A stretch of DNA of 64,000 nucleotides from Lepidonotus clava (GCA_936440205.1 OW387140.1:33539659-33603658); one strand, 5' to 3'; counted from the first letter of the stretch, positions 1 through 12,225 are shown. Notes: generated from the letters alone by a model not told the origin. Translations and numbers: made by a program.

Positions 1-429
1 CAAATAGTGTTGGGTAGATGATATATATGAGGATGACATAGATGGAACTATGGATATGTACAACGCACTTGATCAATATTCGAACGGATAATATGATATA
101 ATATAATAAAGCACATCAAGGAGATATATCAAGGAATTTGCACTTTTACTCAGCAGATAACAGTATCAACGATCAGATACTCGAAGGAGTTGTCTTCCCC
201 ATATCTTGTACAGTCATCCTGCAATATGGGCTCTATTAAGAACATGTTAATGAAATACTACATGACGATGAATAAGAATGTCACCAAACGGTTAATGTTG
301 CTATTACACAGGGAAACGGTGAGGAGATGTCCTCCCTGCTTCCAGGTGTTACAACAAATCCGCATTCAGACATTTATAAATTCACTTAATAGATAGGATT
401 AGGCAAGGAGTTATCCTCTCCTCATCCCA
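1..429. other. AT-rich sequence, nothing recognised
   Basis: I see no gene, RNA or repeat boundary here. Short open frames are uninformative. Confidence 0.5.
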
Positions 430-1560
430 TGTATAATGACAGTTTATCGCCATTTCAGAATTGACAGGTTTAGTTTCAATAGTTTCTTCTTAAAATTGTC
501 TCCATTCTCCTCTAGTTGTAAGTCCATCGGTAGATTGTCCCAAAGAGTACAACCACGATAATATGCGCTCATCATCACTTTCTCTTTATCGGTTATAGGT
601 TTCAAGAACTTAACCTTGTCATTATTCCTCAGATCATTGGTCTTAGTGCATCCAAATACATTCCTTTTAATTTATAATTAAACATTATTTGCAGTAGCTG
701 CCTACGTCTTCTTTCTTCCAGTTTAACAAGTTGCAACCTCAGACAAACGCTTTTTCGTACATGTTAAACCAATTCCCCTACCTTGCATTCTTTGTAATTT
801 ATTTCTCCGTACAGAGGTGCAGCTATCTATAACAATTCCACAATATTCAAGAATTGGTAACCCATGTTGCTTATAAACAAGATTACTTGTTTTCTCATCC
901 ATGTATCGTCTAGTTCTTCCTAAAACAAATAACTTTTTGTTCACTCTATTCAATATTAAATCAACATGCTGATTAAACCTCAAATCTTTATCAATCATTA
1001 TGCCTAAATACTTATATTGGTCAACATATTTTATATCCATTGTACCATTAATTTGATTGAAATACAGTCATCAGATGGGTGATTTTTATGACATAATGTC
1101 ATACATTTTGTTTTTTCAAAGTTTATGGACATAATATTGTCATTACACCAGTCAGACAGAACTTCCACTGCCTTTCCTAATTTTGAGGTTGCATCTCTAG
1201 CAGTTATGCCACTTGCCAAAATAACAGTGCCATCTGCATATATGCATTCACCAGAGTATCTCCATCATTCATATAGGTTAGTAAATCATTAATATATATA
1301 ATAAACTATAATGGCCCCAAGAAGGACCCTTGCGGGACACCGTGACTAACGGGAAGCAACTCAGATAGGTGTTTTCCTACTTACATACGATGATGTCTGC
1401 CTGTAATATACAATTCCAGCCATTTAAGTTCTATACCACCTACTCTATATAAATTCAATTTCTTTAATAAAATATCATGTTTTATCATATCGAAAGCTTT
1501 GCTGTAATCGATATAACAGCACTTAGTATATTTCTTATCATGCATATTTACATAAGTTAA
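430..1560 (-). mobile_element. LINE remnant, reverse transcriptase C-terminal half
   Basis: Read on the minus strand, pieces of a non-LTR reverse transcriptase appear in the right order: a KAFD-type block near 1480-1500, a GVPQGSFLGPL-type block near 1310-1350, a YLGIMID block near 1000, and the family's C-terminal LWDNLP motif near 540, followed by a stop. The frame is broken several times and the YADD catalytic segment is not intact. The arrangement fits the CR1/L2/Jockey group. It is an old 5'-truncated copy with no sign of function. Confidence 0.8.
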
Positions 1561-1763
1561 ATTTTAAAATTCCATAACTCCACTAGTTATATTAATAATT
1601 TGTTATTGTAACTACCTGAGATAGATGTAGATCATTTAAGCAAAAATATTTTATCTTGGATGTTTTTAAAGTTTTAGTTATAATGACCTTTAAATGATCA
1701 CCAATATTATGGCGCCCAAAGTTTTTTAGGTATCATGGCATCATCTGCACAACGTCTATATAG

Positions 1764-1852
1764 TGATCCAAAGTACCAAACCTGTCCCTTCCCTGACTGC
1801 GCTATGGGATACTCGTCACCAGGGATAGGACAGGTCTTGGTACTTTGGACCA
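1764..1852. mobile_element. Short foldback element
   Basis: Two arms of about 30 bases face each other (ATCCAAAGTACC...CCTGTCC against GGACAGG...GGTACTTTGGA) with about 20 bases between. It has no coding capacity. It looks like a deletion product of a TIR transposon or a small MITE. Confidence 0.6.
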
Positions 1853-1878
1853 CCATAATTATACAACTAACTGTCAGG

Positions 1879-2259
1879 GTTTAGTCGCCATGTGGGGATC
1901 CGGCCTTAAAGAGTCAGTCAAGCCTGGTCCCCATAGGGCGACGAAAATTAGGCTATGCTGGCTACTGACTAGAACTAGTTAGTAGCCAGTGAGCAATCAT
2001 ACATTTGCACAATAATGTCTGCGACTAGGTAACAAGTCGCCATAGTTTCTGGGTGAAATATTGAGCATGTTTAATATTTCTCCTGACTTGATTAGTGTAG
2101 TTAATCACCAGGCTGGGGGACTAAAGTGACCTCTAATCGTCAGCAGTTTGATGGCAAGAGGATCCCAATCTGCCCACTGGCGATTTATTGGTCGCCTGGC
2201 GATGTACTAATTTATGAATTATTGCTGGGGTCTAGTCGCCACATGGGGACCAGGCTCCA
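1879..2259. repeat. Repeated TAGTCGCC...ATGGGGA motif, three copies
   Basis: A motif of about 30 bases (TAGTCGCC, then ATGTGGGGA, then CCGGCCTT or CCAGGCTT) occurs at 1879-1908, inverted at 1920-1949, and again directly at 2227-2259. The first two form a foldback pair. This is probably debris of a TIR element family. Confidence 0.5.
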
Positions 2260-2474
2260 GGGCCAAGGTTTATGCAAAAAATATAGTGAGAGCGTGCAGA
2301 CCTTTTTTTGAATATTTTATTTATGTTTTATATTGTACTCTTTTGATTGGCTTATGTTTATACCACGATGGAAACGCTAAAGATATCGAATAAAAGTGTG
2401 TTAGGCCATTATTAGCTAATTTCATGAAAAAAATAATTATCAAATTGAATTTCCTGTATATGCATGCTTCTCAA

Positions 2475-3229
2475 GGCGGTGATCCACGTTGCGACAAAAT
2501 TGAACCGATTTCCAACCGATCCAAAATCGGCTGGAAATCGGCTGGAAATCGGTTCACTTTGGAAAATATCGCAACGTAGATCATGTCAACCGATTTTTTC
2601 AAACCGATTTCCAGCCGACATAATTATTTCAACCGATTTCCAACCGATTTCCAACCGACGATGGTCCGACAAAATTATTAAACCTGTTTAATAATTTTGA
2701 ACCAATTTCCAACCGATATGAACCGATTATGAACCGATTTTATTATGTCTTAGTATTTTTAGTGTTATTTCATTCATTTTTGGAAATAATAGAACGAAAA
2801 TGTGACCAAAAACTATCAAAATGAATTCTCTTTCACATGATATATTTTTTATTGATTTTGAACAAGTATTTTACTATTTTACTTTTTATTAATCAAACAG
2901 ATTAAATAATATATATTTGTGGTCCTACTGACCATATTTAGACATAACATATGAAAATAATTCCAAAATTTTGATAATTTAGTCAACCGATTTTTTTTCA
3001 CTGTTTTCTTATTAATTTCTAGTCTAAAATACAAGGAAGCAATCGGTTTTCAATGTCACAATGGATCATGGGTGGGGAACCGATTCTGGACCGATTCTGG
3101 ACCGATTTTAGGACCAACAGGTTTAATTGCCAAACCGATTATGGGCCGATAAACAAGTGTCGGTCCGGAAATCGGTTCACTCACAATTTTTTTGTCGGTT
3201 TGTAAAATGTCGCAACGTGGATCACCAGC
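2475..3229. mobile_element. TIR element (MITE-like) with AACCGAT-rich interior
   Basis: The element ends in perfect 19 bp inverted repeats, GGTGATCCACGTTGCGACA at 2478-2496 and its complement at 3208-3226. The outer parts are packed with variants of AACCGATTTCCAACCGAT on both strands, while the centre is plain AT-rich sequence. There is no transposase frame. The flanks CTTCTCAA and CTTCATAA could be an 8 bp target duplication with two differences, which would suggest a hAT-like mobiliser, but this is weak. The element is non-autonomous. Confidence 0.75.
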
Positions 3230-3365
3230 TTCATAAAGTCAGATCCCTCACTTCAACATTCATAATCTACTGGGCCAAAAGATGCTTTGTAATGCTTTCA
3301 ATCTAGGTGAAGGTCCAAGCATCCCAGGATGACATTTCCAAATGGGTCAAATCGTGGTCGGAAAG

Positions 3366-3367
<2 letters not shown>

Positions 3368-3426
<59 letters not shown>
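3368..3426. repeat. (TA)n microsatellite
   Basis: An uninterrupted TA dinucleotide run of about 29 units. Confidence 0.95.
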
Positions 3427-3428
<2 letters not shown>

Positions 3429-3429
3429 A

Positions 3430-4805
3430 CCTCATTTACGAGAGATAAGATCAAATAAGATGTTCCACTTTTCACGGTTCAAGAGTAGTGTTGACCAAAT
3501 ATAGATTGAATTATCAAGTAAATAGATCTACAGTATATCTATAAGTTTAGCACTAATGCCCATTACAAGAGCAAGTTTTGGTCAACAAAATGTCTGTATG
3601 GTGATACTGAAAATGAAGATGCATAATTTGGGCAAAATAATATTAATTATGACAGTTACACTTTATGTAATGGATATCTAAATATGAATAAGGATAAAGT
3701 CTAGGGTTTTTATTCGACATGATATAATATATTATGTGAACAATTCTATAGGTACATTGCTGTCTTGAAAATACGCAAACATTCAATTTCATTATAAATA
3801 GATTTATACTTATGTAAACCTTATCGATGATTTTCAATGTATATGGAACAAGTGCAACGCAAAGTACTTCTCTATGAAAATTAATGACTTTAATACCATT
3901 TTATTTCATTAAACTATATTTTTAATATACACAATGATTTCCCATATGTACTATTGCACATCATATCAAAGATTAAATAGGTAACCACACACAACGAAAC
4001 CCTCTATTAATAACTATTATACTAAGGTACTTAACATCTATGGGGACATGGATACGATTTGCGATCTTAGACATTAGGGGTAAACATGACTTTGTAGATG
4101 CTGTGCATATGACATCACAACTGCCCCAATTGGCCTCCCCGACATATTGATGATCAATTTAAAACAATCATAATTTACAGTTCTAAAACATAATTATAGA
4201 AGTTATGTCTATTCCAAATTATCGTTAGACGAAAATATATAGTCATTATAAACATTAATTTTATCAATACTTTAATACAGTGGTCTAAGCTGATGGCTTA
4301 GCTTAGACCACAGCCCATAGAGGTTGGTTGAAATTGACTCAAACGTGTGCAGCATGGTGATCTCAGACGTCAAACATTCAGTTTCTGTGAACCATTTCAG
4401 TACAATTTCAAAAGACGTCCAATATGTCTCACAATGTGGAGTATGAGGAGTAGCTGAATAGCTGCATGCCGCCTCATATAATGCAATTGTTACTTAAAAG
4501 GTATCTATTTTTGTACTGTACATATATCAGTGAAAATGATTATAATCTATATAGGTTATATAGGTTATATAGGTTATATCCTGTCCTATACGACAGGAAG
4601 AATCAATCATTAGGTGTGCAAATAATATGATTGCATGAACATTTCAATTACTGACAGAAGTGTGAAAAATAATCAGTGAGAACACCAATGCAGACAGATC
4701 CGTTAGCAAATAATCTTACTGTTGTATGATAAAGAGATGTAATTGATATTTGACATATTTAAACACAGGCTAGACAGTTTTAACAGTATTTGAATATTAT
4801 CCTTT
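3430..4805. other. Gene-free AT-rich stretch
   Basis: No coding signal is visible. The stretch holds a short imperfect palindrome near 4278-4313 and a small run of TATAGGT repeats near 4550-4577. It includes the 3' flank of the acetyltransferase gene. Confidence 0.5.
4278..4313. repeat. 36 bp palindrome
   Basis: CAGTGGTCTAAGC faces GCTTAGACCACAG across a short spacer containing a further GCTTA. It is too short for a microRNA precursor and is probably transposon debris. Confidence 0.6.
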
Positions 4806-5684
4806 TTAAGACACTCTGTTCTGTAACCATCTAGCCACCGCACATTGAATGGTGTCATCTGGTAATCTTGGAGCAATATTTTTAATTTTGGACTCCAATT
4901 GATCATCTTTGATGTTCATTGCAGTCAAATGACCCTTGTCATCCTCCACAAACCATGTGTTATTGAACAGACGCACCGATTTATTAGACAAATAACTAGA
5001 AACCCATAGGTTATTGCAAAAGAGTGATTCTAAATTCATGTAGACGTTCTGACCAATAAGACCTCTGATGGCATTCCAGTCAACAGGCGTAAGTTCAAAA
5101 TGATTCAGATGTCCCCATTCACCTTCAACAATTGAATATTTTCTGTATTTCATTGAACCTATTTTACATAGTCTAATGAACTTTCCCTCCCTTTTTACAA
5201 GCTTATAACAGAGGTAGGAATCTTTGTATGTTGGGCTTTCTCCTTCAAAGTCTAAAGAGACTGCTCTGAGAGTAGGGATCCCTAAACCAACGTCTACCAC
5301 AAAGGAGTCACCATAATGTGTTAGATTGTTCACAATAACAACTAGGTGGTTAACCAGGTGTGGTTTTGAAATAACCACAGAAGACAATGCAGGGAAAACC
5401 TCATAGCCCAAGGTCTCAAGTAGCAGGCACATGAAAGAATTTAGTGTCCAGCATACACCTCCATGACCACTGAGAACCATCTTGACGTTTTCCTCTAGGG
5501 TTGGAATGTACTTATCTCCATTGTCAAGACTCATAAGTGAAATATTGTTGAAGGAAACAACATTTTGAAAATGCAGAATGATGTCATCCAGCAACTTTGC
5601 CCTGTCTTGGATCAGTTTCTGACGAGCATCAACAATCCCAAGGTGGTTTAGCAGGAAATCATGGGCCTCATGCAATTTGATCAT
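4806..5684 (-). CDS. Arylamine N-acetyltransferase (NAT)
   Basis: A 292-residue protein, the usual length for this family (cytosolic enzymes that transfer acetyl from acetyl-CoA to arylamines and hydrazines). The Cys-His-Asp triad is complete: Cys78 in GHGGVCWTLN, His113 in VNHLVVIV and Asp131 in VVDVGLG. The N-terminal helical part and C-terminal lid are present. I start at the ATG at 5684, giving MIKLHEAHDF. A strong 3' splice site (TTTCTTCCAG, exon from 5705) lies 21 bases upstream, so the longer frame above it is intron and the gene has an upstream 5' untranslated exon. The whole coding region is in one exon. Substrate and the reason for the single exon cannot be read from sequence. Confidence 0.93.
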   Translation of the reverse strand: MIKLHEAHDFLLNHLGIVDARQKLIQDRAKLLDDIILHFQNVVSFNNISLMSLDNGDKYIPTLEENVKMVLSGHGGVCWTLNSFMCLLLETLGYEVFPALSSVVISKPHLVNHLVVIVNNLTHYGDSFVVDVGLGIPTLRAVSLDFEGESPTYKDSYLCYKLVKREGKFIRLCKIGSMKYRKYSIVEGEWGHLNHFELTPVDWNAIRGLIGQNVYMNLESLFCNNLWVSSYLSNKSVRLFNNTWFVEDDKGHLTAMNIKDDQLESKIKNIAPRLPDDTIQCAVARWLQNRVS

Positions 5685-6049
5685 AATGAATATGATTCTG
5701 AAATCCTGGAAGAAATAGGAAACAAATAGAACAATATCGACATGTAGCAATTACAAAATGAAATTTACTAAAGAATTTACATCACTAACATGGGTATCTA
5801 AAAACTGTTACAGCTGAGTAACCCTCTGGACTATGTAAAGTGTGGATGTTGAATCATAAGAGATACCAAAAAAGTACTTATGATTGTAAGATTGATGAAA
5901 ATAATGAAATTGTATGTATATTAACAGTCTACTATAGTTGCGAAGGGAACCTCAGTTTTTGTTCTTTCAACAAAAAAGTAAACAATTACAACATAAACAA
6001 ACTTAAAAGGTGAACTAAAATCTAGTAATACATTGGTATCGTATGCTAT

Positions 6050-6993
6050 TGTGATGAACGGCTATTCAGCCAAAATACATAGAGGTTAAAATAATAGAAA
6101 TAGATGTAAAAGAACGAATAACGAATATGTAAAGAACGAATATGTAAAGAACGAATAACGAATATGTAAAGAACGAATAACGAATATGTAAAGAACGAAT
6201 AACGAATATGTAAAAGAACGAATAACGAAAACGTAAAGGAACGAAACCCGGAAATATGTAAACCGGAAGTGAAATGTAAACCGGAAACGGAATATATAAA
6301 CCGGAAGTGACGTCAGTTGTAGGTCACGTGACCGAAGGCAGCCAATCAGGGCTGACCTCTCTAGTATATAAAGGGGCGGTGAGGCCCGAATAAACAGAGT
6401 TCTTTAACAGTTCTCCTGGTGTCCAGACGTGTCCTCTTTCCTGAAACAACCGCTAAAGATGAGCCGATCAGAGTAATTAAGCCGAAGTTAGGACAAAACA
6501 GTCGAAGTTCGAGATAGGTAGTAGAAACATAGGGTAAGGGGCCCGATGGCCCGAAGAACGAGGAACGAGGGAACGGAGTAGGGCACGAAGGCCCGAAGTA
6601 GTACCGGAAACCGAGGCGTAGTATGGTACGAAGACATGGGGAGCGGAACGAGGGAGCGAAGTCCGCGGGGACGAGGGCGCGGCATGCTCGGCCCCACGCT
6701 ACCAAACAATAGGCGACCGTCGGCCCGTCGCCCCCGCGGACCGGAACTCAGGGGTGGACCGCCCCCCGGCCGACCCGTACCCCTACCATAATTTCCCTCC
6801 CCCGCAGTCCTCCGTCGACATCGAGTGCCGATTCCCGATCGATTCGCTCAGCCCCCCCCTCGTGCGCGAGGCACGACTCTAGAAACACATCTCGGTTCTT
6901 GGCCCGGATTCCCCGTCCGCCCCGAGACCCGAACAACCCCCACGTTCCTCTGTTGTAAGAATCGGCAACCCCGACTTACCAGAGAACGTCACA
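6050..6993 (+). mobile_element. Solo LTR (fossil), Gypsy-like
   Basis: A 944 bp unit begins TGTGATGAACG, ends GAACGTCACA and is flanked on both sides by CTAT, a 4 bp target duplication. It contains a CCAAT box near 6342, a TATATAAAG box at 6365 and an AATAAA at 6389, the order expected of an LTR promoter and polyadenylation region. No internal retroviral genes adjoin it, so it is a solo LTR left by recombination. The family cannot be named from the LTR alone; duplication length and ends fit Gypsy-type elements. The matching flanks suggest moderate to young age. Confidence 0.7.
6107..6255 (+). repeat. 22 bp tandem repeat inside the solo LTR
   Basis: About six units of AAAGAACGAATAACGAATATGT, one shortened to AAAGAACGAATATGT. 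They lie in the upstream part of the LTR, where enhancer-like repeats are common. Confidence 0.85.
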
Positions 6994-9014
6994 CTATTAT
7001 AGTACTATTTTACAATTGAAACATCAAACATCTGATGTCATCATAATGAAGTTGTGTGGACCCGCATTAATAGAGTAAATGCAAGAACAAAAGCCATTTC
7101 TACAAGGTTTAAGTTAGATTTCACACCCAATATTTACCGTATGCTTTAATTAGCCTAATAGAATGTATTTGAACAGTTATTACACCTTACAAAATGTTGT
7201 CAATAAACCAAGCAACATATTGGTTTTGAGTTGTTTTAAAGAAAACTTATATGTAATGGTCTGTGCTGTTTGTACGTGCCTGTCATTCTGAAAGTCTGCT
7301 GAGGAGAATCTGATGTTTAGAAATTATGTAACACTAATGTCACTTTGATTGATTCCTCACTTGACCTTAAATATGTAGGGTAGACCTACACTATTGAAAA
7401 TTTGCATGGATCATCAGTACTGACTTCTCAAGGTAGACCTCTGAGCTCTGTCTATATTTCAAGTTACTCTATAGCCCATCTTATACCTATATCATCATTT
7501 TTTGCAACTGATAAAGCTAACAACCCTTTTGTATTGATATAACCATTCACTTATTTCAGTATCTTTTGTAACAAGAATTACTGATCATGATACACTAACC
7601 ATTGCACACATGATAAATATAATGACTTATGTAAATAAATGGACCAAGGTATTTTTTTGGCTTTTCTTTTGCTCTGACCCAGTTCCTACCAGACTTCTGC
7701 CCTCGTACCCCTAAAGTGTAGTCTTATACCTTAGATAAACCTATAGATGGAAAATTCCCTCTGCAATATCTACTTTACAGCATTTCAAGCAACTGCAGGG
7801 AAAAGTTAAACACATTTTGCCGACAAAAACAACGGAAGATACATAGAAAATGGACACTTACTCACTCGAGACAGGAAGGACGTTATGATGAAAAGGGAGG
7901 ACACGGAATGGGAAGACCTCCCTGCTGCCACCTAATGGAAACTGCTGGCTAAATCTTTTTACTATTGTCAGCTTTTGTTTGCTCACTTAAAATTCAAGGT
8001 CTTGTTGTAAATACATCTTTTAATTTGCAATGGATGGCTACAGTACTAATGGACCTAATAGTGACTGCAATTATCCTATTAGCAATTGGTAATCTTTTAT
8101 TTATTAAATTTGGCTAGAACTGACGTTGTCATGGACGGAAAATCCCTGAGGTGACAAAAGAGCTAGAACGAATAAAAAGAAAAATTATGAAAAAATCACA
8201 TCGAGCTACACTGAACAGCTGATAGCTCATTGGGATTTGAAATGGGTAAATGCTGCAGAAACAAAGGCTCAAAATATTCACATAGTAGCATAAAGGGCGT
8301 AGACTTAAAAAAAGACCTTCAGTGACCTGAACACTTAATGGTCTAAGGAAGGGAATACGAGAGGATCTCCTGGTTACGATTATGGTATTAAAATTAAGAA
8401 TATAGGCCTATAGCTGGTCCAAAAAGGACAGGATCGTACAATCCCAAAAGAATATGGCATGGGTCTGTAAAACTAGTGCTTAAAGATCAGGTATTCAAAG
8501 ATCAGATAAACCTTTTTAAGTCAAGACTGACGGTATCACGATTAGAATGCACAAAGAGGAGACGATGTAGGAATTAAAAGAGCCAAACATTGACAGGCAA
8601 ATCAAGGAAAGAAGTACTTACCAAACCAGGAGGAATGACAAAAGATACTGTGGAGTAGACGTTGGGTATGTAGATTGTATATCTGATGAATGTAGAATGG
8701 ACTTTGAGAACCCAGAGTGCTGTCCATATAGGTTCCGCTAAGCAGAAAGCACCTTTTGGACCTGCATTGTTATCAGCTGGAGCAGTTTCTATAAATGCAG
8801 ACTATGCTATAGGGGTGTATACTATATTTTACGTCACTGTAAATGGACTATCAGGCCTTGCAGGCAATAATGTACACACGCACACCAGTGGAGGTTAAAA
8901 GGATTAGAGACCAAATATCCATTAGTGTTGATGTTTTTGCTGATGTCTAAATTTGAACAGAAGCATGCAGGAGCTGTATTTCAAGTTAACCAATAAAAAG
9001 CCTCACAGTTTATA
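6994..9014. other. Gene-free stretch
   Basis: No convincing exon, RNA or transposon terminus. Short open frames (for example near 8686-8898) have no recognisable domain. The stretch from 7850 to 8900 reads like eroded coding or element sequence on the plus strand but matches nothing I can name. Confidence 0.45.
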
Positions 9015-9018
9015 TTAA

Positions 9019-9363
9019 AGGGACCCAAAAGCAATGTGGGGTCAAAATTTTGCAAATTCTGTTGACTATTGAAATATACTCTATGGTCATAGTCTAGGCC
9101 TTTGGTAAAGTATAGGCTGTAAAATAGATGAAAACTAATCCTAGGTCAATTTTGGTGACCCACAAAAATTGGTTTGTTTACAAACATTGCTGTTTTCAGG
9201 TATACATGGCATGAGTATTATGGAATTCAAGTGAACTTAAAGCTAGTTATCATAATTTATACTGTATCAATGGCTAAAGTTAGATGATTAGAATGTATTT
9301 TCATAGCGATTTGAAGTTGCAAAATTTTGTCATTTTTTGACATAACATAGCTTTTGGCTCCCT
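9019..9363. mobile_element. TTAA-flanked MITE (copy 1)
   Basis: The 345 bp element is bounded by TTAA on both sides. It begins AGGGACCCAAAAGCAATG and ends in the near complement (AGCTTTTGGCTCCCT). A second copy is at 61643-61996. The TTAA target and lack of coding fit a non-autonomous piggyBac-type element. Confidence 0.8.
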
Positions 9364-10320
9364 TTAATTATCCGTTAATGCTAGGTGTATTTAATTAGTT
9401 GCGTTTCCTTTTGGATAATAGCTAGCTCCTATAGCAGTCTCCCCCTCGTTTGACTGCTGTCATCCAATACATGATCATAGTTCCGCATCATGTAAGACAT
9501 AACACTCGCATGAAAGGATGTTCTTTATTCATTTCCTCAGTATTGTAGTTCCATGACAAGATCTCAATTGACAATGAACAGCTCCAAGAATGGAATCCCC
9601 TCAAACACACTCAGTCAACGCTCCCGCCTACTAAACAGTCTATCAGCTTATATTCCAAATCCAGGACTCAGCTTCTAGGACACAACCTTTCCAGGATGGT
9701 TACTCACAACAACGTTCAGCTAACTTTAGTATGGTATGTCATACCTAGACTCCTCTCTAACTCCTATACACTTGACAAGGAGTTATAGCTAAGGCGTGCA
9801 CCAGTGTAAACACTACGCTAAGCTAACAGAGCATGGACTGGCCATCCGCATCAGTACACTAATTTCTTTGGCTCACTAAAGGCCAACAAAAGGACTACCC
9901 AGCATTGATTGCCTACCATGATATCTGATCATATCACTTTTCGAACACCAACTTCTATACAACTGCACAACTGGAAGTAACTTTGTTTACCATATCAATG
10001 TGACACTATTGGACCATGCGGTGAACACACTTGGATATGTTTGATAAAACTTTAAATAGTCTCTTAGAGTATATCCCATTGGAAACATCCATCCTAATAG
10101 CTACCCAAATCGCACTTAATTATAATAACGATGAAACTCAAAGTTATTCCCCAACAATTTTTTGTTGTTGAACCACATTCATTTTTACAAATGATCTTCC
10201 ATGTAGGTAGGATTTAGTTTTAACATACATTCTTCAATCAAAAGATAACATAGATATTCAGAATACAATGTTCCAGGCACTGTTCCACAAAAAGTGTTCG
10301 CAAGTTACATATTCTAACTT
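9364..10320. other. Gene-free stretch
   Basis: No gene seen. On the minus strand there is an AATAAAG near 9520 and repeat-like text near 9420-9540 that could be a degraded dispersed repeat, but I cannot define its ends. Confidence 0.4.
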
Positions 10321-10780
10321 GGATATGTGTGCAAATAGTGTTAGTAAGGAAAAGTGTATGTAACGTCAAAGATAGCTTGCTACGTACACTGTACATACAG
10401 AAATGTTCACAAATGACAAAAGATGGGATTTTCAATAATTTTCAGGTTTTTTTTTATAGCTCCATGAGTTCTCAGCCGATTTTACTTTGGTTTTCACCAA
10501 TGGTTCCTTAGATAATAAGCTTTTTATCAAAACCCCAGTCATTATCATAGCCTTAGTATTTCATGATGAAAAAAATATTTGAGAATTAAAAATGGGTGAC
10601 AAACACTGCGATACCTGTCGCAGCTTTTAGAGAGGTATGCACACTTTTGCATACCTGCATACAGTACGCAGACTTTACATTTTTGGTTGTATCTTGTTTC
10701 TGGAATGAAATATAAATAATAAATGTTCGTAACTTTTTGTGGAATGGCCCCCAGATATGACATCATTAAAATGCCTTATC

Positions 10781-12152
10781 ATATGGTTGATTCTCACGAA
10801 ACGGGGCCACAGACCTGATTTTCATAATTTCATTCATAAAATTGCATCAATAAGTAATAGCCATTCTATCAGAGCCTCAATGGATGTGTCTTTATCAAAC
10901 CTTTAATGGGAACCCTACTTTTAAATAAATTATATGAATATTTTATAATTTATAGCTTAAAATGTACCATTTTTGACGCATTTTTCAACAAAAATCACGT
11001 TTTACATTTAAATCAAGTCATGTAACTTTTTTTAAATTTGGGCCCTGCAAATATTCTTTTTCATCTATTATAAGCAGCAAATTGATTGTTATCAATTGAA
11101 TAAAATTGGTGTAGATTTTTAACAATTTCCATGTTTTTTTACCAAATTATCCATTGTGTAGAAAATGCATCATAGTACATATACAAAAATACAGCAGCCT
11201 AATCATATCAAGAAAATAAAACAAATGCTCCATAAAATGCATAACAAAATGCAATAATGTATTGGCTTTGTTCATGGACGAAATTACATTTATTTATGAA
11301 GAACTAATCATTGGGCAACAGAAAATGTAAATCCAGGTAGGGTTGGGGTAGCAAATGCATCATAGTACATATACAGATTAAACATCCCACAAAATTAAAA
11401 CATGCAAACATTAATGGAAAATATTTGTGTCCAATATAGATTGACCTAATATTATCATATTAATATTAAAATCGGGAAAAAAATCTATTTGATTTTCAAA
11501 TAGTATCAAATATAAAATCAAAAATGACAGAACGCATCATAGTACATATACGCATCATAGTACATATACAGACAATTAATTGTGTTATAATTCTTTAAAA
11601 AATACAAATGGTCAATAGCGAAAGTATGCGCACTAAACTCATGTTTATATGCTACTTAATGAAACATTTTTGATATTCATAATTTTAACGAAATTGTTTA
11701 AATATGCTAAATTATGGAAATAATAAATGCATCATAGTACATATACAGGTGTAACCATATGCAATTGCATCATAGTACATATACAAAATTGAATTTATCT
11801 CTGAAACTAGTATGTTTGGGCTGCCCTAAAAAGCAAACCTAAAATGATTAAATCATACGCATGCAATGCTTGCAGGAGTAATTTTATGTTTATATCTCTG
11901 AAAAGATAAGGTAAAATTATGGAAGTTTTGTTTTATAAATGCATCATAGTACATATACTGCATCATAGTACATATACAAAACTAAAAACCTTAATAACTC
12001 AAAGAATTATGAAGATTTGTGTTCCCAACTTTGGGAACACATTCCAACATAAGCAGTCCTTCAGTCCACAAAGTTTCATCGAGATATTTTCATTTTAAGT
12101 TTTTACTAAAAAAAATTCCCCTGTGGCCCCTATTCGTGAGAATCAACCATAT
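10781..12152. mobile_element. TIR element containing the 18-mer array
   Basis: Perfect 20 bp inverted ends, ATATGGTTGATTCTCACGAA at 10781-10800 and its complement at 12133-12152, continue imperfectly into GGGGCCACAG. There is no transposase frame. The interior is AT-rich and holds eight copies of an 18 bp motif. A further inverted similarity outside these ends (TGTGTGCAAATAGTGTT at 10325-10341 against AACACTATTTGCGCACAAAT near 12196-12215) suggests either a larger element reaching about 10320-12220 or an insertion of one TIR element into another. Confidence 0.75.
11167..11977 (+). repeat. Eight identical 18-mers, GCATCATAGTACATATAC
   Basis: Exact copies start at 11167, 11357, 11534, 11552, 11729, 11767, 11941 and 11960, all in one orientation. 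Copies 3 and 4 are directly abutted, 7 and 8 are one base apart, and 5 and 6 are 20 bases apart. The four longer intervals are 172, 159, 159 and 156 bases and share no obvious sequence. The common context is T before and A after the core. Confidence 0.95.
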
Positions 12153-12225
12153 ACAATACATTCGTACACAGGTGTCACTAACAGTTTTTCTTCTGAACAC
12201 TATTTGCGCACAAATTCGGAAATTA

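Noticed and set aside
4278-4313. MicroRNA-like hairpin
   Set aside because: Stem of only about 13 bases, too short for a precursor.
5685-5750. Longer NAT start 22 codons upstream
   Set aside because: A strong polypyrimidine tract and CAG acceptor lie between the two ATGs, so the upstream codons are intron.
6361-6936. GC-rich open frames of 60-114 codons on both strands
   Set aside because: They lie inside the solo LTR, have no domain and arise from its composition.
11167-11977. CRISPR-like array
   Set aside because: This is a eukaryotic genome, the repeat is only 18 bases, spacers are 150-170 bases, and the array sits inside a TIR transposon.
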